Source: Sva-07 sp963716235 (GTDB taxonomy: Bacteria > Actinomycetota > Acidimicrobiia > Acidimicrobiales > Ilumatobacteraceae). Taken from it: 64,000 nucleotides of DNA. Of the stretch, positions 54,885 through 63,372 are shown in pieces (position 1 is the first letter of the stretch; each line of letters starts with the position of its first letter). Made by a program: the position numbers and the translations under genes. The notes below the pieces were generated by a model that was not told the origin of the DNA, did not search any database, and saw only the letters and a list, made by a program, of their open reading frames with translations. The DNA lies in NCBI GenBank assembly GCA_963716235.1, contig CAVQTE010000020.1:62001-126000 (forward strand), given 5' to 3'.

Positions 54885-56060
54885 TCAGCCGCAGTACGTG
54901 AGCGAGCAGCGATCGGCCGTCGACATCGTGTGCACCGGTGCCGCGACGGATGCGAACGTCGGGCGGTAGACCTCGGTGGCGATGCCGTCCCAGCGGTTGT
55001 GTGACAGCCCGAAGACGAGTCGCGTCGGATCCGCCGTCGGGATCCAACTCGCGAAGTAGGTGTTGCAGTCGACAGCGCACTTCGGGATGGCCGCAATGTC
55101 AGCGACGATGCTGAACGGCCCAGTGGCCCGACTCGCACGTTCGACGAGGATCCGGTCGCCCCACCAGTCACCGACCTTGGTGATGGCCATCCAACTGCTG
55201 TTCGCCCGGACGATCTGTGTGGCGTTCACCATGCGACCCGCTGTCTCGATCACAGGTACCGCCGCCGCGGGATCCGGCCGCCAGCCCGAGCCGGTCCAAT
55301 ACGTCGGCGTTGCGAGGAGTTGCCCACGTGGAACGCGCGCGACGGTCACGATGCTCGAGCACTGCCGATCGTGCGCGTACACATAGATGTACTGGTCGTA
55401 GCCGAACTGGCGATGACACTGCGCGTACAGGTAGGTCCACGTGCTGTCCGATTCGATCGACCAGCCGTACAGCGCTGCACTCGCGTTCGCCGGCGCATCG
55501 AACACCACGACCTCGAGGCTGTCGATGTCGACGCCGGCCACCACCGTCGAGATCGGCTCGACCCGCGACAGGTACCCCGGGCCACGTTCGACCATCTCCG
55601 CCATGAACACGTACACCCGACCATCGGTGCCCATCTCGGCTCCGAGCGGCCAATACCAGTGGGCGAACTTCGTCGTGTTCGAGGCGAACAACCATGGCAG
55701 CGGGTCGGTTGCCGTCCCGCTCATCAGGACGGTGAAGCAGTTGCCTCGCTGGATCATGCCGATGTTGTGCACCAGCGTCGTGGATCCGTTCGGCCGCCGC
55801 ACCTCGGCGTCCTGGAACGTCCAGAGCACCGACCCGTTCGACAGGGGCGTCGCCCGTTGGTAGTCGGCGCCGACGACTCCGCCGGGTTCGGTCACGAAGA
55901 GTTGGCCGAGCTGATCGGGTGTCACCTGTTGCAGGCAGACCGTCCCCGCTGCGTAGGTTCCGGCCGCATCGGCACTCGGAGGCCGGGAAGTTTCCCTGAG
56001 TCCGGCGCCGATCAGCACCACAACCACGATCAGGAGTGCGACCGATCGGCGCATCCGCAC
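54885..56060 (-). CDS. secreted beta-propeller-like protein (DUF4185-like)
   Basis: This 391-residue exported protein has an N-terminal signal (SVALLIVVVVLIGAGL, residues 6-21). The mature part has repeated W/Y-rich strands with NGSVLWTFQDAEVRRPNG, FASNTTKFAHWYWPLG, YGWSIESDSTWTYLYAQCHR, STYWTGSGWRPDP and WIPTADPTRLVFGLSHN, as in five-bladed propellers of DUF4185/GH43-like proteins. Paired Cys residues (IPKCAVDCN, DRCSLTYCG) probably form disulfides. Carbohydrate binding is plausible but unproven. An alternative start MRRSV is two codons later. Confidence 0.7.
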   Translation of the reverse strand: MRMRRSVALLIVVVVLIGAGLRETSRPPSADAAGTYAAGTVCLQQVTPDQLGQLFVTEPGGVVGADYQRATPLSNGSVLWTFQDAEVRRPNGSTTLVHNIGMIQRGNCFTVLMSGTATDPLPWLFASNTTKFAHWYWPLGAEMGTDGRVYVFMAEMVERGPGYLSRVEPISTVVAGVDIDSLEVVVFDAPANASAALYGWSIESDSTWTYLYAQCHRQFGYDQYIYVYAHDRQCSSIVTVARVPRGQLLATPTYWTGSGWRPDPAAAVPVIETAGRMVNATQIVRANSSWMAITKVGDWWGDRILVERASRATGPFSIVADIAAIPKCAVDCNTYFASWIPTADPTRLVFGLSHNRWDGIATEVYRPTFASVAAPVHTMSTADRCSLTYCG

Positions 56061-56120
56061 AGTGTTTCACGGTTCGTCGGCCTGGTCACCTTGGGCTCCC
56101 GATGTCACGGCCTCCTGACG

Positions 56121-57041
56121 TCACAGCCTCCGGATGTCGGGATTGAACGCCCGCGGAGCGCGCCGCGGGACAGCGACGCCGACGGTGAACAGCAGCCGGA
56201 TGATCCGCTGACGATGCCCCGCCCACGGTGCGAGATGTCGACCCATCAGATCGTCGCCGCCCTCGTCGGGCGGCACACGTGCGGCATCGCCCGTGAACGC
56301 GTAGTTGACCATCGTCGGCAGGCCGAGGTCGCGAAGCACGATCGTGTCGGGGTCACCGTGGCTGGCGGTGATCACGGATGTCGCCGTCCATGCACCCATC
56401 CCTGGGAGGGCCGTGAGTCGAGTCAACGCGTCGGGCGTGTTCATCGTCGCTGCCTCCTCCAATCGGTTGGCTCGTCTGGCAGCGAGCAGGATGGCATCTG
56501 CACGTCGGCGGTCGACATTGAATCGGTGCAGGTCGACGTACGACTTCGATGCAACGACCTCCGGCGTCGGAGGCAGTCGGAGGTCGCACGGGCCCGGGGC
56601 CGGCTCGCCCCATTCGTACACGATCCGGACCCAGCTCTTCAGAGCCTCCTCGGTGGTCACTCGTTGGCCGAGCAGCACCAACAGCAGCTCCTGCCAGATC
56701 ACACCGGCCGCCGCGAGGCGCAGGCCCGGATGGCGCCGCCACCATTCGGCGACCCGTGCATTGTGTGTCGGGTCGAAGCCGCCGATGTCGTCGTGCAGAC
56801 CCACCCAGTGAGGCGCCCGATCGAGCAGCCAGTCGGCACCGCTCCCCCAGGCCTCGGCGGCCGTGTGGCCCGAGCGATCCCAGCTGAGCTGCATCGTGCC
56901 CGAACCGGCGGGCGTGAGCACCGCCTTGGTGAAGCTGTCGGTCGTCCACCGAGTGGTCGGGTCGCGCGGGTACGTCCCGATGGTCTTCATCGTGGCACGC
57001 AGGTCGATGTCGCGCGTCACGAGCGTGCGGCGCGCCGACAC
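56121..57041 (-). CDS. HhH-GPD DNA glycosylase (AlkA-like)
   Basis: This 306-residue protein has a C-terminal helix-hairpin-helix LPGMGAWTATSVITASHGDPD, with the catalytic Asp of the GPD loop probably in DPDTIVLRDLGLP. The N-terminal half (ATMKTIGTYPRDPTTRWTTD) resembles the AlkA beta domain. It should remove alkylated bases from DNA. It is 12 bp downstream of the hypothetical gene at 57054, with which it is probably co-transcribed. Confidence 0.85.
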   Translation of the reverse strand: MSARRTLVTRDIDLRATMKTIGTYPRDPTTRWTTDSFTKAVLTPAGSGTMQLSWDRSGHTAAEAWGSGADWLLDRAPHWVGLHDDIGGFDPTHNARVAEWWRRHPGLRLAAAGVIWQELLLVLLGQRVTTEEALKSWVRIVYEWGEPAPGPCDLRLPPTPEVVASKSYVDLHRFNVDRRRADAILLAARRANRLEEAATMNTPDALTRLTALPGMGAWTATSVITASHGDPDTIVLRDLGLPTMVNYAFTGDAARVPPDEGGDDLMGRHLAPWAGHRQRIIRLLFTVGVAVPRRAPRAFNPDIRRL

Positions 57042-57053
57042 GGGGCCGGCCGT

Positions 57054-57578
57054 TCAGGCGCCCACGAGTGCGCGCCAGTCGGCCGGATACGCGCCGGCAA
57101 CCTGCGCCGGCGTCATTCGCAGCGTCGACTCCGGTGGCATGTCGGCGACGACGCGACCCTCCGTGTAGTGGTGGGCCACCAGGCGCAGGCCCTCGAAGAG
57201 GGGCATCCGGAGTTCGACGAGATCGGCCGGTGGCGTGGCGTCGTAGAACCCCCAAATCGTGAACGCGATCGTGAGGTCGTGGACGACCGGCGCGCGCGAG
57301 AAGACCGACGCCCGACGCAGAGCAACACCGAGGCACCCCTGGATGACGTCGTCGGCGTTCTCACCTGGCTGCAGTTGCAGTTTCGGACGGAGCTGGCCGG
57401 CGATCCGCAGCGCAAAGCCCTGGTCGGGTCCTTGCGCGCCGAGCTGAGGGCCCTCGGGCTGGAACCCCTCGATCTCGCCGGGTCGGTCGGGCGTCCACGA
57501 TTCGGGCACATGGTCGGGCGACTCGTAGTAGCGGGGACGATCGGTCGGTGGAACCGGGCTGAATCTGGGGACGGCCAT
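57054..57578 (-). CDS. hypothetical protein
   Basis: This 174-residue soluble protein starts MAVPRFSPVPPTDRPRYYES and has GPQLGAQGPDQGFALRIAGQL, DDVIQGCLGVALRRASVFSR, and TIAFTIWGFYDATPPADLVELR. It is conserved-looking with good codon use, but I cannot name the family. The ATG at 57578 is preferred over a longer upstream frame that runs back into cimA. It lies 40 bp after cimA and 12 bp before the glycosylase gene. Confidence 0.7.
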   Translation of the reverse strand: MAVPRFSPVPPTDRPRYYESPDHVPESWTPDRPGEIEGFQPEGPQLGAQGPDQGFALRIAGQLRPKLQLQPGENADDVIQGCLGVALRRASVFSRAPVVHDLTIAFTIWGFYDATPPADLVELRMPLFEGLRLVAHHYTEGRVVADMPPESTLRMTPAQVAGAYPADWRALVGA

Positions 57579-57618
57579 CAGTGTCTTTCTAGCAGGAGAC
57601 CATCCGGGTCCGTCCGGT

Positions 57619-59227
57619 TCAGTCCCGGTTGCGAAGCGACTGGTGCAGCAAGCCGTAGACGAGGCTGTCCTCGAGCGCGCGCCACGACGCCTCGATGATG
57701 TTCGGGCTGACGCCGATCGTGGTCCAGTCGCGGGTTCCGTCGGTGGCCGACAACAACACGCGTGTGGTCGACCCGGTTGCGCTGGCGCCATCCAGAATTC
57801 GGACCTTGTAGTCGGTGAGGTGGATGTCGGCGAGCTGGGGCAGCACCGTCCCGACGGCCTTGCGCAGTGCCGTGTCGATGGCGTTGACCGGGCCGTTGCC
57901 CTCGGCCACCCAAACCCGACGCTCGGCGTCGTCCCCGCTGCCGACCCAGACCTTGACGGTGGCCTCCGTGGTGAACTCCCCGCCCCGGAGCTCGTCGGTG
58001 ATCACGCGCATCGACTCCACGCGGAAGAACTCGGGGACCTGGCCGGCGGCTCGACGCATCAGCAGTTCGAGCGACGCATCGGCTGCTTCGAAGTGGTACC
58101 CCTCGTGTTCGAGCCGCTTCAGGTCGTCGACGACCTCGTTGATCTGCGCTCCGTCGAGTTCGATGCCGATCTCCTCGGCCTTCATCTGGATCGTCGCGCG
58201 CCCCGCCATCTCGGACACGACGAACCGAGTGCCGTTGCCGACGAGTTCGGGGTTCACGTGTTCGTACGCGTCCTTCGCCGCGCACGATCGCCGACACGTG
58301 GAGGCCGGCCTTGTGCGCGAACGCCGACGACCCGACGTACGGAGCCTGCGGGTTCACTGCGCGGTTGAGGGTCTCCGCGACATGGTGGCTCACCGAGGTG
58401 AGCCGCTCGATGCGACCCTCCGGCAGGCACTGGTAGCCGAGCTTGAGTTGCAGGTTCGGGATGACCGTCGTGAGGTTCGTGTTGCCGGTGCGCTCGCCGA
58501 GGCCGTTGAGCGTTCCCTGCACATGGCCGGCGCCGGCCTCGACGGCCGCCATCGAGTTGGCCACGGCGCAACCGGTGTCGTCGTGGCAGTGGATGCCGAT
58601 GATCGCGTCGTCGCCGATGTGGGCCTTGACGTCGGCGACGATTCGACCGATCTCACTCGGCAGCGTTCCGCCGTTGGTGTCGCACAGCACGAGATGCGAT
58701 GCGCCGTTGACGACTGCAGCTTCGAGCGCGCGGAGAGAGAATTCGGGATTGTCCTTGTAGCCGTCGAAGAAGTGCTCGAGGTCGACGAGCACCATCCGGC
58801 CTTCGCCATGGAGGTACTTCACCGAGTCGGCGATCATTGCAGCGCCCTCGTCGAGCGTTGTCTGGAGCGCCTCGACGACCTGATACTCGGAGCTCTTGGC
58901 CACGATGCATACCGCTGCGGTGTTCGCCTCGATCAAATTGCGCAGCGTGGTGTCGTCGTCGACCTTGCCGCGAGGACGGCGCGTCGAGCCGAAGGCCACC
59001 AGCGTCGACGTGCCGAGGTGCAGTTCGTTCTGGGCGCGGGCGAAGAACTCGATGTCCTTCGGGTTGGCGCCGGGCCAGCCGCCTTCGATGAAGTGCACGC
59101 CGAGCAGATCGAGTTGCTCGGCGATGCGCAGCTTGTCGTCGACCGTTGCCGAGACACCCTCCACCTGGAGGCCGTCGCGCAGTGTGGTGTCGAAGACCTC
59201 GACGTGTCGTGGGCTGCTGGTTGGCAT
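57619..59227 (-). CDS. cimA: citramalate synthase, one frame break
   Basis: CimA condenses pyruvate and acetyl-CoA to (R)-citramalate, the first step of a threonine-independent isoleucine route. FDTTLRDGLQVEG opens the HMGL-like barrel. GGWPGANPKD separates CimA from LeuA, HCHDDTG carries metal His residues, and the C-terminal regulatory domain reads GASATGSTTRVLLSATDG. The frame changes near 58278 (CGCGGCGAAGG reads as if one base were added). Start ATG at 59227 has GGGAG 8 nt upstream. It is preceded by a leader peptide and hairpins (59251-59339) that suggest attenuation by Ile/Leu. leuB and ilvE lie upstream on the same strand. Confidence 0.92.
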
Positions 59228-59250
59228 GGAATTGCTCCCGAGAACTGAAA

Positions 59251-59298
59251 GAGCCGCCCGGAGGGCGGCTCGACGAACACGTGGGGGTCCACGTGTTC
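59251..59298 (-). promoter_or_regulatory. attenuator hairpins upstream of cimA
   Basis: Reading on the minus strand: stem GAACACGTGG/CCACGTGTTC (59275-59298) begins at the leader stop codon. It is followed by GAGCCGCCC/GGGCGGCTC (59251-59271) and TTTCAGTTCT. The second stem plus T-rich run is a plausible intrinsic terminator 23 bp before cimA. I infer ribosome-position control as in ilv/leu leaders. Confidence 0.65.
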
Positions 59299-59339
59299 TA
59301 CAGAATGATGAGGATGGCGGCGCTGAGTTGGTTCGACAT
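59298..59339 (-). CDS. branched-chain leader peptide MSNQLSAAILIIL
   Basis: A 13-codon frame ends ATC CTC ATC ATT CTG TAG: five Ile/Leu codons in a row just before the stop. The stop overlaps the first hairpin. Such peptides stall the ribosome when charged tRNA-Ile or tRNA-Leu is short and so permit readthrough into the biosynthetic gene, here cimA. Too short for automatic gene calls; recognised by codon content and position. Confidence 0.65.
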   Translation of the reverse strand: MSNQLSAAILIIL

Positions 59340-59510
59340 CGAGGACCATTGAAGCCGCATCGGGCCGAGGATTCAACCGTGACCGACGAAAAGTCCTCGG
59401 GCCTGTGTACGTCGCTGTGCATGAACAGTGGGCAACAGGTGGACGACGGAAGAAATCCTGGGGGTAACGAGAAAGTTTCGGGGATAACCCTGTGTTTTTC
59501 GAAATACCTC

Positions 59511-59539
59511 TTGACCAGGGGTTTTGTGACGTATTTACT
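59511..59539 (+). promoter_or_regulatory. promoter of candidate RNA
   Basis: TTGACC (59511-59516), 17-bp spacer and TTTACT (59534-59539) in an AT-rich patch of otherwise GC-rich DNA. Start of transcription would be near 59546, on the plus strand, divergent from cimA. Confidence 0.5.
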
Positions 59540-59545
59540 GATGCT

Positions 59546-60205
59546 CGTTCCGGAGAGCGCACGCCAACCGGAGCGGTGAGGAGGGGGGCTTCGGCCCAGC
59601 CCACGCCGCTCACGAGGCGGAAGCGGACTCGGAGCACGGACAGTGTTCACGGCCACCTCGGACCGGGCCGTCGGACTCCTTCGGGAGAGCGGCGGCAACG
59701 ACGAGTCGGCGACCGCGATGGGAGACCGGAGCGGGAGTCGGGTCAGACCGGGCCGACGATCACCCTCGGGTGGCCGCCGGAAACGGGGACCTGCTGGGGC
59801 GTTCGGAGGTTGCGAGGCAACTCGTGGCGGCGAACGTTGCGGCGAGGCGATCGGGTCCACGGGGCGTCTTCGGACAACCGGTGGGCGACGGAGCTGTGGT
59901 TGAGGAGCCGAAGGAACTGGGGCCACCCCAACTGGACTCAGCGAGGTCGGTTCCGATTGGCACCAGGACCGAGGGCACGGGCAACCGGGTCAGCGTGAAG
60001 CGGTGCCAACGGGGTCGGGGCCGGGAAACCGGTGTCGAGTCCGAAACGCGGCATCGCCCGCCACGCCGAAAGGCGAGACGGGCGATGTGAACAGGTCGAG
60101 TCGAAGGCTAACGCCCGACGTTCGACCAGTGGTGGACCTGTCCACGAGCAGCCCCGAAGGGTGCGCCGGCGAAAGCCGGTCACCCGACGGGGCGCTTTCG
60201 TTTTT
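59546..60205 (+). ncRNA. candidate structured RNA, ~660 nt, unknown family
   Basis: The unit runs from a TTGACC/TTTACT promoter to a T5 terminator without a convincing ORF. Perfect small hairpins with stable tetraloops are spread along it: GGC-TTCG-GCC (59586), CTCC-TTCG-GGAG (59676), CCGG-GAAA-CCGG (60021), CGCC-GAAA-GGCG (60064), CCGGC-GAAA-GCCGG (60166). Purine-rich, high-GC composition fits a folded RNA. I could not match the conserved core of RNase P RNA, tmRNA, 6S or SRP RNA. It may be a diverged member of one of these or something new. Confidence 0.45.
60170..60205 (+). terminator. intrinsic terminator of candidate RNA
   Basis: The stem CGAAAGC (60170-60176)/GCTTTCG (60194-60200) is followed by TTTTT (60201-60205). 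It closes the 59546-60205 unit on the plus strand. Confidence 0.65.
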
Positions 60206-60235
60206 CCCACCATCTCCCCACCCCCACCCAAAAAA

Positions 60236-60295
60236 CCACACCGAAAAATGCGCCGGATTGTGCCCCAGATGCACACATCCCCGCACATTTCGGTG
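60236..60295 (-). terminator. hairpin of the CCGAAATGTGCGCC family (2 of 3)
   Basis: CCGAAAAATGCGCCGG... pairs with ...CGCACATTTCGGTGG. It lies 24 bp after the stop of the flavin-dependent oxidoreductase. The same family occurs at 45820 and 61296. Confidence 0.5.
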
Positions 60296-60318
60296 GTCTG
60301 GGTCCGTCTGGGGACCCG

Positions 60319-61269
60319 TCAGTGGAGGGCAGCGGCGAGGCGGCTGACATGGTCGAGGTCTTCCTGGACGAGCTCGACGGTGGGGCCGGGGAAGAACGCC
60401 ACATCATCGGCTCCCGCGTCGGCGAGTGCCTCTGCGTGACGAACAGCGTCGTCGAAGGTGCCGATCGCCCCGAGCTCGATCCACCATTCCGCCGGCATGT
60501 CGGCGATCCCGTCGACGCCACGCGCGTCGAATCGTTCCCGGATCTCGTCGATGTGGGGATGGGCGTTCGGTGCCGGGTTGGCGCCGTCGAGCATGCCGGC
60601 GACAAACGGTGCCATGACGCGGCGGGCAGTCCGAGCATCGTCATCGATTGCCAGGGCAGTGAACACCGAGACTCGGAACGGATCGGGGCTTCCCGCCTGC
60701 TCGATCGACTGCGCAACGTACGACGGGCCTGCGCCTTCGGCGAGCACGACACCATCGGCCACCCGACCGGCCAACGCCAACGACTTCGGGCCCCGCACCC
60801 CGGCGAGCACCGGTGGAACAGACTCCGGCGGGGCGTGAAGGGCCACGTCGCGCATCGCGTACTCCGTTCCCTCGAACGTGACCGTCTCGCCGTGCAGCAG
60901 CCGACGCACGATGGTGATCGCTTCATCGAGCGTCGTGACCGGCGACGACGTGCGTCCGCCCATCTGCTCCATCCACTCCTGCACACCGTGACCGATCCCG
61001 GCGATCAGGCGCCCGGGTGCCAGGTTGGCGAGCGTCGCCAGCTCCATGGCCGTGACCGCCGGGTTTCGTGCGACGGCCGGCAGGATGCCGATCCCGACCG
61101 TGAGCAACTCGGTGCGCGCCAACGCTGTTGCCGCCAGGCTGACAGCGGCGGTGTAGAAGCAATCCTCGATCACCCAGAGCTGATCGACGTGAGCAGCATC
61201 GAGTGCCTCGGCCACCTCCACCACGAACGGTGCCGGAAGGCTCCGATCGAAGCACATCCCCACGTTCAT
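60319..61269 (-). CDS. LLM-class (F420/FMN-dependent) oxidoreductase
   Basis: This 316-residue TIM-barrel protein of the luciferase-like monooxygenase superfamily starts MNVGMCFDRSLPAPFVVEVA. Conserved parts: DQLWVIEDCFYTAAVSLAAT, GIGILPAVARNPAVTAMELA, GRLIAGIGHGVQEWMEQMGG and the C-terminal ADAGADDVAFFPGP. In actinobacteria such enzymes usually use coenzyme F420. The ATG at 61269 is the start; the longer frame includes the hairpin repeat. It lies downstream of ilvE, separated by a terminator-like hairpin. Substrate unknown. Confidence 0.88.
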   Translation of the reverse strand: MNVGMCFDRSLPAPFVVEVAEALDAAHVDQLWVIEDCFYTAAVSLAATALARTELLTVGIGILPAVARNPAVTAMELATLANLAPGRLIAGIGHGVQEWMEQMGGRTSSPVTTLDEAITIVRRLLHGETVTFEGTEYAMRDVALHAPPESVPPVLAGVRGPKSLALAGRVADGVVLAEGAGPSYVAQSIEQAGSPDPFRVSVFTALAIDDDARTARRVMAPFVAGMLDGANPAPNAHPHIDEIRERFDARGVDGIADMPAEWWIELGAIGTFDDAVRHAEALADAGADDVAFFPGPTVELVQEDLDHVSRLAAALH

Positions 61270-61295
61270 CGCCTGACCGTACCCGCGCCCGGAAC

Positions 61296-61350
61296 CCGAA
61301 ATGTGCGCCGGATTGTGCACTGAGTGCACAGTCCGGCGCATCTTTCTGTT
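61296..61350 (-). terminator. hairpin of the CCGAAATGTGCGCC family (3 of 3)
   Basis: A near-perfect stem TGCGCCGGATTGTGCAC/GTGCACAGTCCGGCGCA with a TGA loop. It starts 23 bp after the ilvE stop. It could end ilvE transcription or be a repeated intergenic element. Confidence 0.6.
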
Positions 61351-61372
61351 TGTCGTCGGTGTGTGGTGATCG

Positions 61373-62290
61373 TCAGTGGACGAGTTCGCACCAGTCCTCG
61401 TAGCGAGGATCCTGGCCGCGAATGGCCCGGTGGTAAACCTCGGCGATGGCCGACGTCATCGGACCGGGGCACGGGATCATGCGATCGTCGACCGAGTTGA
61501 TCGAGCTGACCTCGGCGGCGGTGCCGCACACGAATGCCTCCTCCGCGATGTACAGATCGCTGCGAGCGATGTTGTCGACGACCACTTCGAACCCGAGGTC
61601 GGCGGCGATCGTCGACACCGAGTTCTGGGTGATTCCCTCGAGCGCCCCAGCCGACAGCGGCGGCGTGAGCAGCTTGCCGTGGCGGGCGACGAAGATGTTC
61701 TCGCCGGTGCACTCGGCGATGAGGCCATTCGGTGCAAGCATGATCGCCTCGTCGTAGCCGGCCTTCAACGCCTCGACCTTCGCGAGCGACGAGTTGACGT
61801 AGTTACCGGTCGTCTTCGATGCCGGCGGCATCGTGTTGTGGTCGTGGCGCGTCCACGACGAGATCTTCATCCGCACACCCTTCTCGACGGCATCGTCGCC
61901 GAGGTACGCACCCCACGGCCAACATGCGATCGACACGTCGACCGAGCAGGGCAACGTATTGAGGCCCATCTCGCCGTAGCCGTAGTAGGCGATGGGGCGG
62001 ACGTAGCAGGAGTCGAGTCCGGTCGACGCGACCGTTTGCTTGGTTGCTGCGATCAGCTCGTCGACCGTGTACGGAATCTCCATGCCCATGATCTGCGCCG
62101 AGCTGAACAGGCGCCGAATGTGCTCGGTCAGTCGGAACACGGCCGGACCCTCATCGGTCTCGTAGGCCCGGATGCCCTCGAACACGCCAGTGCCATAGTG
62201 CAGCGTGTGGGTGAGCACGTGGACCTGGGCCTTGTCCCAGTCGACGAGCTCGCCGTTCATCCAGATCTTCGGGGTCGGTGTGATGGGCAT
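61373..62290 (-). CDS. ilvE: branched-chain amino acid aminotransferase
   Basis: This 305-residue class IV PLP enzyme starts MPITPTPKIWMNGELVDWDK. Segments THTLHYGTGVFEGIRAY, YVRPIAYYGYGEMGLN, ASKTTGNYVNSSLAKVEA (with the PLP Lys region) and NGLIAECTGENIFV are typical of IlvE. It transfers the amino group from glutamate to the keto acids of Leu, Ile and Val. It lies 4 bp downstream of leuB, so the two are co-transcribed, and acts in the same pathway as cimA. Confidence 0.93.
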   Translation of the reverse strand: MPITPTPKIWMNGELVDWDKAQVHVLTHTLHYGTGVFEGIRAYETDEGPAVFRLTEHIRRLFSSAQIMGMEIPYTVDELIAATKQTVASTGLDSCYVRPIAYYGYGEMGLNTLPCSVDVSIACWPWGAYLGDDAVEKGVRMKISSWTRHDHNTMPPASKTTGNYVNSSLAKVEALKAGYDEAIMLAPNGLIAECTGENIFVARHGKLLTPPLSAGALEGITQNSVSTIAADLGFEVVVDNIARSDLYIAEEAFVCGTAAEVSSINSVDDRMIPCPGPMTSAIAEVYHRAIRGQDPRYEDWCELVH

Positions 62291-62294
62291 GCCG

Positions 62295-63287
62295 TCAGTT
62301 TCCCACGCGCGCTGCGATGGCGTCACCGACGTCGGTGGTGCTGCCGGTGACAGGATCAGCGCACGCGGCGCGGATCCGGTCGGCCGCGACACCCTCGCCG
62401 AGGAAGTCGAGCATCAGCGCCGCGCTGAGGATGGCCGCAGTGGGGTTGGCCGTTGCGGTGCCGACGATGTCGGGCGCCGAACCGTGAACCGGCTCGAACA
62501 TCGATGGGCCTGTCCGAGCCGGGTTGAGGTTGGCCGACGAGGCGAGGCCGATGCCGCCAGACACGGCACCGCCAAGGTCGGTGAGGATGTCGCCGAACAG
62601 GTTGTCGGTGACGATCACGTCGTAGCGATGCGGATCCTGCACGAAGTAGATGCACGCTGCATCGACGTGGTTGTAGGCAGTGGTGACGTCGGCATACTCG
62701 GCAGCGACCTCGTTGAACGTGCGCTCCCACAGGTTGCCCGAGAACGCGAGGACGTTGGTCTTGTGCACGAGTGTGAGGTGCTTGCGCGGACGACCCGCCG
62801 CCAATTCGAACGCGTAGCGAACACAGCGCTCGACGCCATGGCGTGTGTTGACAGACCCCTGAGTCGCCACTTCGAGTGGAGTCCCCCGACGCAACACGCC
62901 ACCTTCGCCGACGTACGGGCCCTCGGTGTTCTCACGAATCACCACGAAGTCGTGGGGTGTGTCGCCGCCGGGCGCTGTACCGACGAACGGCCGCTGGTTG
63001 ATGAAGAGGTCGAGCTCGAAGCGCATCTTCAAGAGCAGGCCACGCTCGATCACGCCCGGAGGAACCTCCGGCGTTCCGACCGCGCCCAGCAGGATGCAGT
63101 CGAACGTGCGGAGCTCGTCGAGCACCTCGTCGGAGAGGATCTCACCGTCACGCAGGTATCGCGACCCGCCGAGATCGAAGTCGGTCGTGGCGATGTCGAC
63201 TCCTGCTGCTCGAACCACCTTGATGGCCTCGGCGGTCACTTCGGGGCCGATGCCGTCGCCGCCGATCACTGCGATGTTGTGCGTCAT
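62295..63287 (-). CDS. leuB: 3-isopropylmalate dehydrogenase
   Basis: This 330-residue beta-decarboxylating dehydrogenase starts MTHNIAVIGGDGIGPEVTAE. RENTEGPYVGEGG, HKTNVLAFSGNLWERTF and VTDNLFGDILTDLGGA are the substrate and metal loops; GSAPDIVGTATANPTAAILS binds NAD+. It serves leucine synthesis and, in organisms with CimA, also converts 3-methylmalate to 2-oxobutyrate for isoleucine. First gene of the leuB-ilvE unit; divergent from greA. Confidence 0.94.
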   Translation of the reverse strand: MTHNIAVIGGDGIGPEVTAEAIKVVRAAGVDIATTDFDLGGSRYLRDGEILSDEVLDELRTFDCILLGAVGTPEVPPGVIERGLLLKMRFELDLFINQRPFVGTAPGGDTPHDFVVIRENTEGPYVGEGGVLRRGTPLEVATQGSVNTRHGVERCVRYAFELAAGRPRKHLTLVHKTNVLAFSGNLWERTFNEVAAEYADVTTAYNHVDAACIYFVQDPHRYDVIVTDNLFGDILTDLGGAVSGGIGLASSANLNPARTGPSMFEPVHGSAPDIVGTATANPTAAILSAALMLDFLGEGVAADRIRAACADPVTGSTTDVGDAIAARVGN

Positions 63288-63372
63288 GGGCGGCGAGCCT
63301 ATGCGGCGACGGGTTTGGATCACAGGGCGGGTCCGGCGAGGCACACGAGCCTGCCGGTATCCTGCGATCAGC

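Noticed and set aside
57578..59926. 782-codon minus-strand frame covering cimA
   Set aside because: Only the middle part is real (the cimA N-terminal region). The N-terminal 230 codons are Pro/Arg-rich reading of the candidate RNA and leader region, and the C-terminal part is the wrong frame after the cimA frame break.
59546..60205. RNase P RNA or tmRNA
   Set aside because: The GAGGAAAGTCC-like and ACAGAA-like core parts of RNase P RNA and the tmRNA acceptor/tag region could not be found. Only a short GGACAGTG resembles RNase P RNA. A covariance search is needed.
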